A DNA stretch of 64,000 nt from Heterostelium multicystogenum. Lineage: Eukaryota > Evosea > Eumycetozoa > Acytosteliales > Acytosteliaceae. Under the pieces are notes generated by a model, which ran no database searches, was not told where the DNA came from, and saw nothing but the letters and a program-made list of their open reading frames with translations. The position numbers were made by a program, and so were the translations under genes. The DNA lies in the NCBI GenBank assembly GCA_003667245.1, contig RCNN01000110.1, forward strand, positions 1 through 64,000. Reading direction: 5' to 3'. Positions 11,976 through 22,974 of this stretch are shown here, piece after piece (position 1 is the stretch's first letter; every line of letters starts with the position of its first letter).

Positions 11976-12383
11976 TCATTGTCAACAACAACAACAACAA
12001 TAATAATAATAATAATAATAATCTACTGTTGCAATTCTATTTTATCAATAAAAAAAAAGAATACATAATAGTTTAAAATTAATGGACAGCTTAGAATATT
12101 TTTTTGGAATAATTTACTATCTCTACCTAAGCTAATTCCAACATGTATTATTTAGATACTATTATAAAAAAATATTATTGTAATTTACTAAGCCCATATC
12201 TACATGGAGGTATTGGAACTATGGTATCAAACATTCAATAGATGAATATATTTAAAAATGTCAATTTCACAAGGAAATAAATTAAACAACCAAATTTTCA
12301 TTTTTTTTCAGGTTATTTTTCTAAGATCAGCAACATCACAACAAAGATACTGATCAGTATTATATTATCAATAACTATCAAAT
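11976..12383. other. Intergenic, AT-rich
   Basis: The 3' flank of the type 2 gene carries (CAA)n and (TAA)n runs at 11982-12022. No gene is visible before the ATG at 12384. Confidence 0.6.
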
Positions 12384-13343
12384 ATGGATAATAATAAAAT
12401 AAATTTAAAGAATTTAGGAACTTTGTTTACCGAGTCAAAGTGTTGCATTTGTCAAGAAGCATATTTACCTTTTTGAACTTCCTAATCATATGACTGAAAA
12501 GTGCCTTCCTCTCCTTGCTGCTATCATGAAACTTCCTGATGGTACAATAGTTTTTCTAACATTGACAGTAATATCACTGTTAAATCGGAACTTGAAAACA
12601 GTAATACTCCTTCAACTTCACCTGCAGCAAATCAATGCATTCTTACTACTCTAATAAGCCCTACAACTAAACAGGCATATTGCCTTAAACCAGAGAGAGG
12701 CAAAAGAGCTTTGATTATCAACAGAGTAAATAACAAAAAGATAATTTTGTGTAACTTAGGTCACTTGTGCAATAAGATTACATTTGATGCTATCGAACAA
12801 CTTCTTTCATTGGATAATAATAATCAAGACTTATCTCATTTAAATGGTGAATGTGCTAAATGTATGGAAGTACATCCAATAATATTCTCATTAAAACCTT
12901 ATTACGAAAATATTATTGTGGGTGACAAGCATAAGTTTCCAACTCTGTTCCCTCAATTGCCTGTCAAATTGGATGTACCAAACTTTCTGGAAAATAATAT
13001 GTGATGATACTTATCATCATTATATGTCTGGTATATTTAATTAAATGTTAAAAGAGTTGTTAAGTTACTCATATATTTTTAATAAATCAACCTGTTATAA
13101 AATATCTAGAACACCAAAAAACGTAAAGCCATCAAAGAATCACCAAAGAAAACAGTTAATACAAAGAAAGCGAAAAGTACCAAAGAAGATCCCCCCTTTT
13201 CCAAAGTTTATGATGAAGTTGAAGATGAAGTAGAAGATGAGTCTAATGAAGAGATCAACGATGAAGATATTGATCAAGGAAAAAGTAAAGTAACCAAACC
13301 TAAAACATCTGGAAGAGGGCTAAAAATCAACAAGAAAACCTAA
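12384..13343 (+). CDS. Zinc-finger-like protein with Lys/Glu-rich tail, frameshifted
   Basis: Unrecognised gene lying between the two tandem units. The first exon-like stretch encodes a Cys-x2-Cys-x11-His-x4-Cys motif (in KCCICQEAYLPFELPNHM and the following Cys). The spacing resembles UBZ4/C2HC ubiquitin-binding fingers, although those usually have His-x3-Cys. The frame changes at the TTTTT run near 12473 and again near 12550. A clear coding block (12560-13005) then has further Cys residues (NGECAKCMEV). After a break near 13003-13110 the reading resumes with a basic then acidic tail (KKRKAIKESPKK and Asp/Glu-rich) to the stop at 13341-13343. The tail suggests a nuclear protein. Frame changes could be errors or small introns. 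Function unknown. Confidence 0.5.
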
Positions 13344-13551
13344 ATAATTTTATTTGATACTTTATTAAAGATATTATCAAAAATCTTTTAGCCATGGAAG
13401 ATAAAGACATCAAATCTCGATCGGAATTAGTGAATCATCGTCTAATAATCTTTCAAAAATAACCATAATTGTTTTCATATAAATATGAAAATTGGCAATT
13501 TCACAGATGAAAGTCATTAATGCAACAAATTCATAGTTTATTTAATATATT

Positions 13552-15349
13552 TTAAGCAACAACAGGTTTTGGAATATTAGCCAACAAATCAAGTGCATTC
13601 TTGAAATCACTTTCGGATATTTCATAAAGTGATTCCCAATCACCACGATCATCAAACTCTTCATCTTCATTTTCATAATCAACTCTGAAATATGATGGAA
13701 TGGTCTGAATGTATGCTGCCAATTGGTCTGGTGCATTGGGATTTGATGCACGAACCATGTTGAATAGTTGCATGTATCCATTAAGTCCTTGCATCACATA
13801 TTTGCGAAGTGAAAAACCAAATACTGAACCTCCCAAATACAATACATATGGTGAACTGAATGATGAACCTCTGAGGACAGTCATCACTGGAGTAACTAAT
13901 CTTCTTTCGATGTCTGAAATTGTAATTGCCAATGATCCTGATTTTCTTTTCTTTGGATTGGTGAAAACTTCATATGATACTGCATCCTTTGAGATAATGA
14001 ATAGCATTGGAATCATGTTTGTGATCAAATCTTGTGCTGCTTTGTCAATGAAGTGAGGAATCATTGTTTGGAATGCATTGGCAACTCTGATTGGATCTTT
14101 AAGTTTCTTGGTGAAATCTCTGAGGAATTCTCCCATTCTTTGGAAGATTCTGTTCTGTGCCACTGCTTGGATATATTCATCGACATATAGAGCAGGTCCA
14201 GCATACATCACCGATAAATCAAAGAACTCAAGTGAATGATTGAAAAGACCATATGCAACAGTTCCCATAACACATGCACAATACAATCCATTGATGAATG
14301 GAAAGAATACTGTGTTGGCTTTGACATCATTGAAGGCTGCATCGACATTGGTTGCTTTGATTGGTTGAACAAATGACTTGGTCAAAAATGAAATTGTATT
14401 AATATTTTTGATTGAGTTCATTGGTTCCAATGTGACCTTATAGTACATCTGTGAGATTATCATTGAAGTCTTGGCAACATCACCACCTTGAGTATTGACG
14501 ATACTTCTCACAAGATCAATGTATTTGTTGCTTGGATTCTTGAGGATTCTCTTGAGTACTTTGAGGATGGTGTTGTAATAGATTGATTTAACAACTGGGC
14601 AGTTTCTGATATTACCAGAGATATAGAATGCCAATCCTCCAAAAACATAGGAGCTCAAGATATCATTCGAGAGTTTATAGGTTGGATTCAACAAATCAAG
14701 TTTGGATTTAAGTTCATTGAATCTGAATTGATCATATTCTCCTGGTACATTGACATTGGCAACATGGAACTTCAATGCATTGAAGGCAAGTTCTTGATTC
14801 TTGACTGGATCGAGAAGGAATGCTCTTAACTTGGGATTGAAAGTCGAACGATGGTAGATGAATGGAAGGATTTGTGGAACTAACTCTTTCAAGGCAATGT
14901 AATAGATCATCATTGTTTGTTTGGCAAGAGTGGCACTGTAAGCTACGTCATTTATCTCTCTCTCAAGTCGACCACAACGGATTGTTGACTTGTACTCCAA
15001 AGTGGAGTCAGTATGGTAAATTGATTGGATGAACCATAGTTTTGAATAGTCTTTGTAGAATTCGGCAACCTTTTCATCATTGAGCAACTCCTTGAGATCG
15101 TTTGAAAGTGTTCCCTGGGAACATACCAATGGAAAAGTTCAATAAATCGGCGAAATATTTCTCAGCTCTCTCTTTGACGATATCGATCTTGGTATTTGGA
15201 TCAAAAGTGGATATGGCAATAAAGTTCTGTGGAGTCAAAGTGTCTGGTGACAATGTTGGAATATTTGGAAATTGAGAGGCGATCTTGGCATCTCTCCATG
15301 CCAAGAAATCATCAAGGAATTTTCCACCAAATTTAGGTTGTGCTGACAT
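13552..15349 (-). CDS. Dictyostelid helical paralogue, type 1, copy B (one frameshift)
   Basis: Near-identical to the intact copy at 7772-9568, with only scattered substitutions by eye. The ATG is at 15349. The frame breaks in a CCC run at 15113-15115, where copy A has CC, and continues unbroken from there to the stop at 13552. Apart from that one base the protein would be the same length as copy A. The low divergence indicates a recent duplication or ongoing gene conversion. Same unknown function as copy A. Confidence 0.85.
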
Positions 15350-15987
15350 TTTTATTTATTTAAATATATATAATTGTATAATGTAAATATAAATTATATT
15401 TTTAAAAAAAACAATAGAATCCGATTTAAAGTATTGTACTATTTTCTATTTAAATAAAATCAGTCGAAGTTAGATATAAAGTTGAAATTAATGAAAAATG
15501 AAAATAAAGTTGTATGCAGATATTTGTGTTTTTTTTGGTTTTTTGGGTGGGACAAACACCCCTTCAAAGTTTTGGTCCAATTTTTCGTCTCCTGACTTTA
15601 AATGAAATTCAATCAAAACCGAATGAAACCGCTAAATTTGTAAACTTTTCAGTGATTGGGTGACCCTAATCGACAACTTTCATACTTTTTGAGATCAATC
15701 TGAGCTAACTTCATCGAAGAATCACCCATTTCTACCTCACATAATCCCATCATTCAAACTCTTTGGGATAATTATCAATTAATTGTGTCGGTTAAATAAT
15801 ATCTAATTTGTAGATCCTTTTTGTTTGATAATAATAAATAAAAGCCAAACTTTAAAGATTCCTTAATGTATTTAAATCGATAGTTTAACGTTCCAAATTC
15901 ATTTTACATTTCATTAATAATAATAATAATAATAATACTTTCAAGTTAAATTGTATTTATTTATTATCTATAAAAGAAATAATAAAA
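15350..15987. promoter_or_regulatory. Bidirectional promoter region, copy B
   Basis: Counterpart of 9569-10180. The core at about 15505-15715 is almost unchanged between copies, including the GGGTGGGACAAACACCCC inverted repeat. The flanking AT-rich segments have accumulated substitutions and indels. Confidence 0.65.
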
Positions 15988-17788
15988 ATGTCAACCGAAT
16001 ATAATGTAATAAAGGCAGGTCAATTTATTTATGACTTTATCTCTTGGAGAGAAACAAAGATCAAAGCAATCCTCGATCCAATTCCAGCTGAATCCACAGT
16101 TACTGCTGAAGCTTATTGTGCTTTGACAACTTTCAAAGACATGTTGATTTCGTTCAAACCAAGGCCCAATCATTGTTTGGCAGATCTAGCGACCTACCAT
16201 CAATCAGATTTGGCACTTACTGCCATGAACAAAACAAAACCAACACTCGATGCTGACCTCACAGAGTTGATCAAAGATACCAAAGTTTCCGAAATGTATA
16301 AATCGTATGCAAATCTTGCATTGCTTCAGTCACTCCAAAGTAGTAAAGATTCAGATGCCTACCGTTACAAGATCAAGATTGACACTGTTGACTCCGATTT
16401 AAAGAACTTGACATCGACAACCTTGTTCACTGACCAAACAATGAAGCTCACATTCCTGTCAATGAAAACAACAGCACCACAATTCTTCCCATATATCTTG
16501 TATGCCAACAATTTGATCCAAAAAGTCAAAGATTATCTCTTGGAGACCAGCAGAATTAATGCATGGGTATTGGAATCAGTCAACCATCACTACCTCAACC
16601 AAGATAACAAAGATGACATCGATCAGATTCGATACAATCAATTGAAAACCAAGTTGGATATCTTGGATCCAACATTATCTCTTTCCAATGATGTTCTTGC
16701 AGTCTATGTCAATGCTGTATTTTCATACTTCTCATCACACAACATCAAAGATAATCCATTGAATAGAAAGATTTTCAATCACAAACGCCATCAGAGAAAT
16801 CAAAAAGATCAGCAAAGATACAAACAATGAATACTATTCTATTGTAACTACATTGAAAGCCAACTTGGGAAGTTATAGAAAATTGGCTCACCAAATTAAC
16901 CTCTGGCTACTTTGCATTTATGTACAAGGAATCACTTGCTGTGGCTAGTCTAAAAAATCACGTATTCACTATGGAAGATGTCAGATTGCTATCCAAAATG
17001 AATGATCTTGGCAAAGCACAGGAATCCTTCTCTATGATGAAAGAAAATGCAGTATTCTTCAAGTTTGCCAATGGTCTTTTGTTTAGTTGCCAACTTGCAT
17101 CGATTGCCTATGGTTTTATCAATTATAACAAGCTGAGCACATTTGACAAGTCACTTCTTTATACAAGTACCGCCTTATCTGTTGTTGATGTTGCTACTGC
17201 CGTCGCTGGAAAGAAAATCTTTTACTACATGGCCAAGGAAATTAAAGATATCCTGAGAGACTATTGCAACACTGCAATTTCCAAAACTTTGACTGCTATG
17301 TTCAAGGCTTTACCTAGAGTGATCACCAAGACCACAATGAATTTCGCCTCAAAAATTATGCCAATCTTCCTTCTCATCTCAATTGGATTCTCATTGTATG
17401 ATGCATTCACCAGTGCCAAAGAAGGAAATTGGGGAATATTTGTATTATCGCTTCTCGAAGTGGCAGCCGCAGTTGGATATGGACTCTGTATTATTTTCGC
17501 AACAACATCATGGGCTGGTCCGTTGTCATTGATCTTAGGTGGTGCTCTCATCGTTTTGGCACTGGTCAAAGTTCTTTGGGGATTCTTGGCCACTCTATTT
17601 ACTGGTGATCCAGTCCTTAAATATATCAATTCTGTTGATTCGAAATATCTTTACACCGAGAAAGAGGAGTTCAAACTCTCTTGGGGAAGCCAAGCATGGA
17701 GCTGGATCATCAGAGTCTGGTGAAATATAGAGTGGCATTTATGCATATGTTTGATCTTGAAGGATACATGAAGAGATTTGGTATCTAA
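15988..17788 (+). CDS. Dictyostelid helical paralogue, type 2, copy B (frameshifted)
   Basis: Paralogue of the gene at 10181. The first 264 codons match copy A, with a local pair of compensating shifts near 16140-16180. The frame then breaks at an AAA run (16783-16785), near 16885 and at a GGGG run (17683-17686), with an extra A near 17725. The middle block from 16920 has diverged from copy A (different residues around YKESLAVASLKNH). The apolar C-terminal hairpin (about 17355-17600) is almost identical. The final residues (GYMKRFGI) and stop at 17786-17788 are shared with copy A. The pattern fits homopolymer-length errors on a functional gene, though pseudogene status cannot be excluded. Confidence 0.7.
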
Positions 17789-18793
17789 TCATTGTCAACA
17801 ACAATAATATTAATAATCAATATTCCACTACTATTTCAATTCCATTTTGTTCAATAAAAAACAAAAAAGTTACTGCTATTCCCTGTTTAAAAATATTTTA
17901 TTTTAAGAGATAGGTAGAATATCATGTAACATCCAAGAAAGTTTTGTTAAGTTTTTTGGTTATTTTAATTCATCTGACTGGAGGTAGACATATATAACTA
18001 CAACCAAATGGACAGCATAGTGTATATTCCGGACACTCCGTACTACTTTTACATTGGTTAAGGCAGAATACAGTGTCAACTGTAATATTAGGACACTATT
18101 TCCTATTAATTAATACTAAGAAATGTTTTATTAATATTTTTTCTACATACATGGAGAGGTACTTTATCAGTATTTTCTACCATGTTGGTTTTTGAGAATA
18201 CTTCAACCAAACATAATGAGATTACCAAAATTACCAATATTATTTTCATTTCTAAAAATTATCCAAAATCTATTTAATCAAAGAAAAAAATATATATCTA
18301 TCAGTATTTAAATAGTACTAATTTCTAATATTAAATATTTATTAAATTTTATTATAATTATTATTCTAAATAGATTTGTAATTTTTAATAATTGTATAGA
18401 TAATCTATATATGTTGTCAAATTGAATATTTGTTTTTTTTAACTTTTAGACCTTAATGTACAAATAATTTGAATTACAAGGGAACAAAATATATTGACAT
18501 TTTCAGGTTTGATTAGTTTGTGCTCAATTGACTTTGAACATTTTACTTCTATGAGGAATATTTAATACATTGTTTTGAAAGTCTTTATTTAAATTGATTA
18601 GTATTTCCTGTAGTTATTAATAATAACTATCAGTCAGGAACTGAACATTAAATTTAATGACAAAACAACCTTGTTCCAGTATAGATACTTTTAACACCAG
18701 AGTATCATATTAATTTGGATTTAAATTTTCTTTCCAAGATCTTGGTAGATTTAATAAATAAATAGGATATTTATTATATATAGTGAATTTTAT
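17789..18793. other. Intergenic, AT-rich
   Basis: About 1 kb between convergent genes. No coding or RNA gene seen. Confidence 0.6.
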
Positions 18794-20410
18794 TTAATTC
18801 TTTAAAAATGAAGCGATTTGTTCCTTTGATAGTCTCATTCTTGGCTTTTGGAGATAGTCTTCGAAATCATCTGGCAACATACAGAAATCTGGGAACAATG
18901 GACCACTGGCAAATACCACGTTGTGACATACGACAGGTGTGTGGACCAAATACGAGTGAGAGCATTGTTGACGTCGGTTTGAGACTGGGCTGACCAGAGA
19001 CGTTCGGCAACAACCGATTGCACGTGGCCAGATACGGACGTCCATGGAAAGTTGATTGACTTGCTCTGACCACATGCATGCCTCACCACCGAGAATCTTG
19101 TTAGTGGTGTTTGCTGGTGATACCATCATATGGATCGGAACCATAGAAGTCGGACCAGGTGTCTTCGAAACATCCAGTGGAGATTTCCAGTTGGAACTTG
19201 CTCATCGAGGTAGTAGTCGAATGAGACAATAACATCGAATCCTGCATCGACAATTTGTTGGAACTTAGAGGTCCCAAACTTGAATCAAGGTTGATGGGTT
19301 GAGTTGGACACCATCGATGAATGGATCGTTCCAAACAATCTTAGTACGGTTGACCTTGGCAAGGATGCTTGTAATTTGGTTTTCAAAGAATTGTTCAGCC
19401 AAGACTGGGTGAAGTCATTGAGATTCATCCACTCGGCGAACGTTGTGGGTCTTCCTTCCAACAAGCCAGGGACTTCATCACCACCAGTGTGGAAGAATGA
19501 ATCGATGAAATAACCTGACATCTCAGTAAAGAGGTTGGAAATGATTTCATAGGTGAATGGTTGGCAATGTCCATTGGAAGTTGACTGTAGCTGTAGGTGT
19601 AGTCTGGACAGTTGGCCATGATGGTAGGGAAAGCTGAGCCCCATGACCAGGTATGGGATGGAATGTCAAACTCTGGACAACACGTACACCCAAAGATTTT
19701 CCGTAGGCAACGACCTCTTTGATGTCATCGACAGTGAAGATTGCCTCTGGGGTGTAGGCACCAAGGGTAATATTGGGATAGGTGGCAGATGAAGCTGGGA
19801 AGATTGTCCATCAGTAATGTGCCAGTGGAGAGTGTTTCATCTTGTTGTAAGCAAGGGCATCAATTGTGTGCATCAAGAAGCTAGCTGGGACGTAGTGACG
19901 AGAAGTATCAATCATAATTCCACGCCATGGAAACGTGGGAAATCGGTGATGGCAATGGGGAGGAATGGAATGGTGTATTGACGAGCATCGAAATCGTATT
20001 GAATGATTTGTGAGACGGTCTCCAGTGCACGAATAGCACCGTAGACAGTGTCAGCGCTGATAGTAAGTGAGTTGGTAGCTAAATTGATTGTGTGCTTCTC
20101 ACTGACACCAAAGTCTAGGGTGTCGGAGTGGGAGGTGACCTTGATGTTCAAAGGTGGCAGCAGGGGCAAGTCGAAGCAGCACCATCTCCATACAAAAAGA
20201 ACAATCCTTGATATCTCTTGAATAGCACTAGCTAGCACTGGCTATTGAAGAAGTTTGAATTTGGAACTTCAATGGGTTCAACTGGAGAGTCTGTGATCCA
20301 AAAGTCAACTGCTGTGGCTGTGGCACAATCAAAGGTCCTGAGACAGGAGATTGAGCAGCAAACCAAACTATATAAAACAAAAATATACATAATGATAGAA
20401 TAGTCTTCAT
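18794..20410 (-). pseudogene. Beta-hexosaminidase (GH20), heavily frameshifted copy
   Basis: Glycoside hydrolase family 20 N-acetyl-beta-hexosaminidase, paralogue of the plus-strand gene at 21270. It begins at 20410 with a signal peptide (MKTILSLCIFLFYIVWFAAQ). It retains recognisable blocks: AIRALETVSQIIQYD, FHTGGDEV with the catalytic Asp-Glu pair, LGGEACMW and ASFLKN at the end. The coding sense moves through at least six frame changes (about 20230, 19925, 19830, 19650, 19330, 19140, 18990). The sister gene needs only one correction in the same length, so decay is a real possibility. Poor local sequence quality is the alternative. Many shifts are single bases. If functional it would be a secreted or lysosomal enzyme. 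Confidence 0.7.
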
Positions 20411-21269
20411 TCTCTAATTTATCTATCTATCTTTATATCTGTCTATCTATATATCCGAATGCTAATAGAAAATAATACTAAATATATTTGAAGAAATGAT
20501 TAAAATGATATGATTGATTGATTGATTGATTGATTGAGAAGGAAGGTCCATCAGAAAATCTATCTAAAACCAATCAGTTCAGGTGATGAATGCGAATGGA
20601 ATCAGCTGTTGTTGTTGATGATGGTTTTTGCTGTTTATTAAAATGGAATGGTTAGTGGTGTGGTATAATTAATTTTCTTTTTTGGATTTTTAATATCCTA
20701 ACCCCACTCCATTTCCATTAAGTTGAATTTTTAAAGCAAATTTATCGGATTCTGAAAGTTTATTTAAAATTTCAAATTAAATTTTATGATGATCATGCCC
20801 TTCTGACCCTACCCAATTTGAATAATCTCATAATATAAATTGTTTAGTTTTCTGTTATATTATATAAAAATAATGGGTTAATACCGCTCTAAATATCTGT
20901 TTACATTTATTAGGAATTCAAAATTAGCACCATCATTCGATACCAGACGTTTGGTAATAGATTCTTTCATAGGACAGGTCCCAAAAGTAGATTCCATTCA
21001 ACAACAACAACAACAATAACCATTTGAATTGAAATCATTTTTAATGTTAAAATATCCACTTCAGTGTGTTGTTGTTCCATCAAATTAACCCCTTGCCAAT
21101 CAACACAACAAAAACAATACGATTACCCAAACCAATCAATCAATCAAATTTATTATTGTATTATTATAGTTCTTAATTTTATATATTCATTTAGTAATTA
21201 TTTATCAAAATATACATAGATAGATAGATATATTTGGATAGATATATAAAGATAGATAGATAGATAGAA
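20411..21269. promoter_or_regulatory. Divergent promoter region of the two hexosaminidases with GATA repeats
   Basis: A head-to-head region of 859 bases. Both ends carry matching GATA/TATC simple repeats in mirror orientation immediately upstream of each ATG (about 20416-20455 and 21217-21268), evidence that the duplication was inverted and included the 5' leader. A GATT pentameric run lies at about 20511-20537. No other gene is visible. Confidence 0.6.
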
Positions 21270-22900
21270 ATGAATATGAAAATAGCATTTTTATTTATTG
21301 CTGTGGTTGTAATTGCTACGGTTGTATATTCACAGGAACCAGTGTATGTTGGACCAAACATCGTACCATTCCCACAGTCTTTCACTGCTGGTAACTCAGA
21401 GTTGCCAGTCAACCCAAACAGCTTTGTAATCACCACAGATTCCTCCTCACAGATTCTTGGAATTAACATTAAGCGTTATCAGAAGCTCTTCTTCCCTTCG
21501 GAATGGTCAAGAGCAATGCACCAGCACAAAAGCTGATGGTCATTACCAAGTCCGATAGCGAAGATCTTTTCTTGGGAGTCGATGAATCCTACTCGATTGT
21601 CGCCAACAGCAAGCAGTTCACAATCAATGCCAACACTGTTTGGGGTGCCATTCGTGCATTGGAGACTTTCTCACAGCTCATCCAATGGAATCCAAACGAG
21701 CAGAGCTACACTATTCCATTCGCACCCATCTACATCACCGATTTCCCACGTTTCCAATGGCGTGGATTCATGATTGACACTGGTCGTCACTTCCTTCCAA
21801 TCCAATTCATCCTCCACATCATCGACACCATCGCTTACCAAAAGTTCAACGTGCTTCACTGGCACATCGTTGATGCCCAATCATTCCCAGTCGTTTCAAC
21901 CACCTATCCCAACTTGACTCAAGGTGCATTCAACCCAATCGCCACCTACTCACATGCCGATATCGAGTCGGTTATTGCTTATGCCAAGTCTTATGGTATT
22001 CGTGTAGTTCCAGAGTTTGATACTCCGGGTCACTCTGCTTCATGGAGTGTTGGATATCCAGAGTTAGCTGCCAGCTGTCCATCATACACTGACAGCAACA
22101 TCAACAGTGCTTTGTTGAACATTGCCAAGCCAACTACCTACTCTTTCATCAATGGACTCTTCAAAGAGATGGCTGGTCTCTTCCCAGACCAATACTTCCA
22201 CACTGGTGGTGATGAGGTTATTCTCGACTGCTGGAACCAAGATCCCTCAGTTGTTGCCTGGATGAAGCAAAACAAATTCACCACAGTCCAAGCTGAGCAA
22301 TACTTTGAGGATCAATTGACTCAAACTCTCAATAGTTTGAACCGTACCATGATGGTTTGGAACGATCCATTCCAAAACGGTGTTAACTTGGCAAAGAACA
22401 CCGTGATTCAAGTATGGGATTCTGCCGCCTTGACTCAAGATATCATCGACGCCGGTTATAAGGCAGTAGTTTCATTCGCCTACTATCTTGACAAGCAAGT
22501 TCCAAACCCAGAGGGTAAGACTCACTATGAATGGCAAGACACATGGCAAGATTTCTATGGTGCTGATCCACTTGCCAACTTGACCACTTCATTATCAAAC
22601 GTTTTGGGTGGTGAAGCCTGTATTTGGGGTGAGCAAGTCAACCAAGTAAGCTGGGATGTCCGTGTCTACCCAAGAGCTTTGGCCATTGGTGAGCGTCTAT
22701 GGTCCAACGTTGCCGTTACTGACATTGAGACTGCATTGATTCGTTTCACCAACAACTCCTGCCACATTGCTCAACGTGGAGTCAACTCAGGTCCACTCTA
22801 TCCAAACTATTGCTACCTCCCAGAAACCACACCAAGTGGTCAACGTCCAATCATGCCATTGACACCAGCTGAAATCGCTTCCATTCTCAAAAAGAAATAA
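21270..22900 (+). CDS. Beta-hexosaminidase, GH20
   Basis: Secreted/lysosomal exo-hydrolase of terminal beta-GlcNAc/GalNAc. About 543 residues. The signal peptide is MNMKIAFLFIAVVVIATVVYS, followed by the GH20b domain and then the TIM barrel. The catalytic pair sits in FHTGGDEV. Substrate-site blocks include RGFMIDTGRHFLP, NVLHWHIVDAQSFP, PEFDTPGHSASW and LGGEACIWGEQVNQ. One frameshift lies near 21495, where a missing C in a CCC run would restore continuity between LFFP and the GMVKSN-like block. The rest is unbroken. In Dictyostelium such enzymes are lysosomal and secreted during development; the same is inferred here. Confidence 0.9.
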
Positions 22901-22974
22901 GCAATTCGTTATATTTAAATAAATAAATAAACTAGAATATATTTTATTGTTAAAGCTCTAAGCTCATCTTGACT

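Larger units (their letters stand above)
7730..12055. repeat. Tandem duplication unit A (divergent gene pair)
   Basis: The unit comprises a minus-strand gene, a shared promoter and a plus-strand gene. It recurs at 13510-17870 with an offset of 5780 bases at the left edge. The shared sequence starts at aaagtcattaatgcaac and runs past the plus-gene stop. Similarity fades in the AAC/AAT-rich 3' flank. By eye the minus genes are nearly identical and the plus genes differ more. Confidence 0.9.
13510..17870. repeat. Tandem duplication unit B (divergent gene pair)
   Basis: Second copy of the unit at 7730-12055, in direct orientation. Coding parts are highly similar to unit A. The promoter core is essentially identical and the 3' flank diverges after about 17805. 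Confidence 0.9.
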
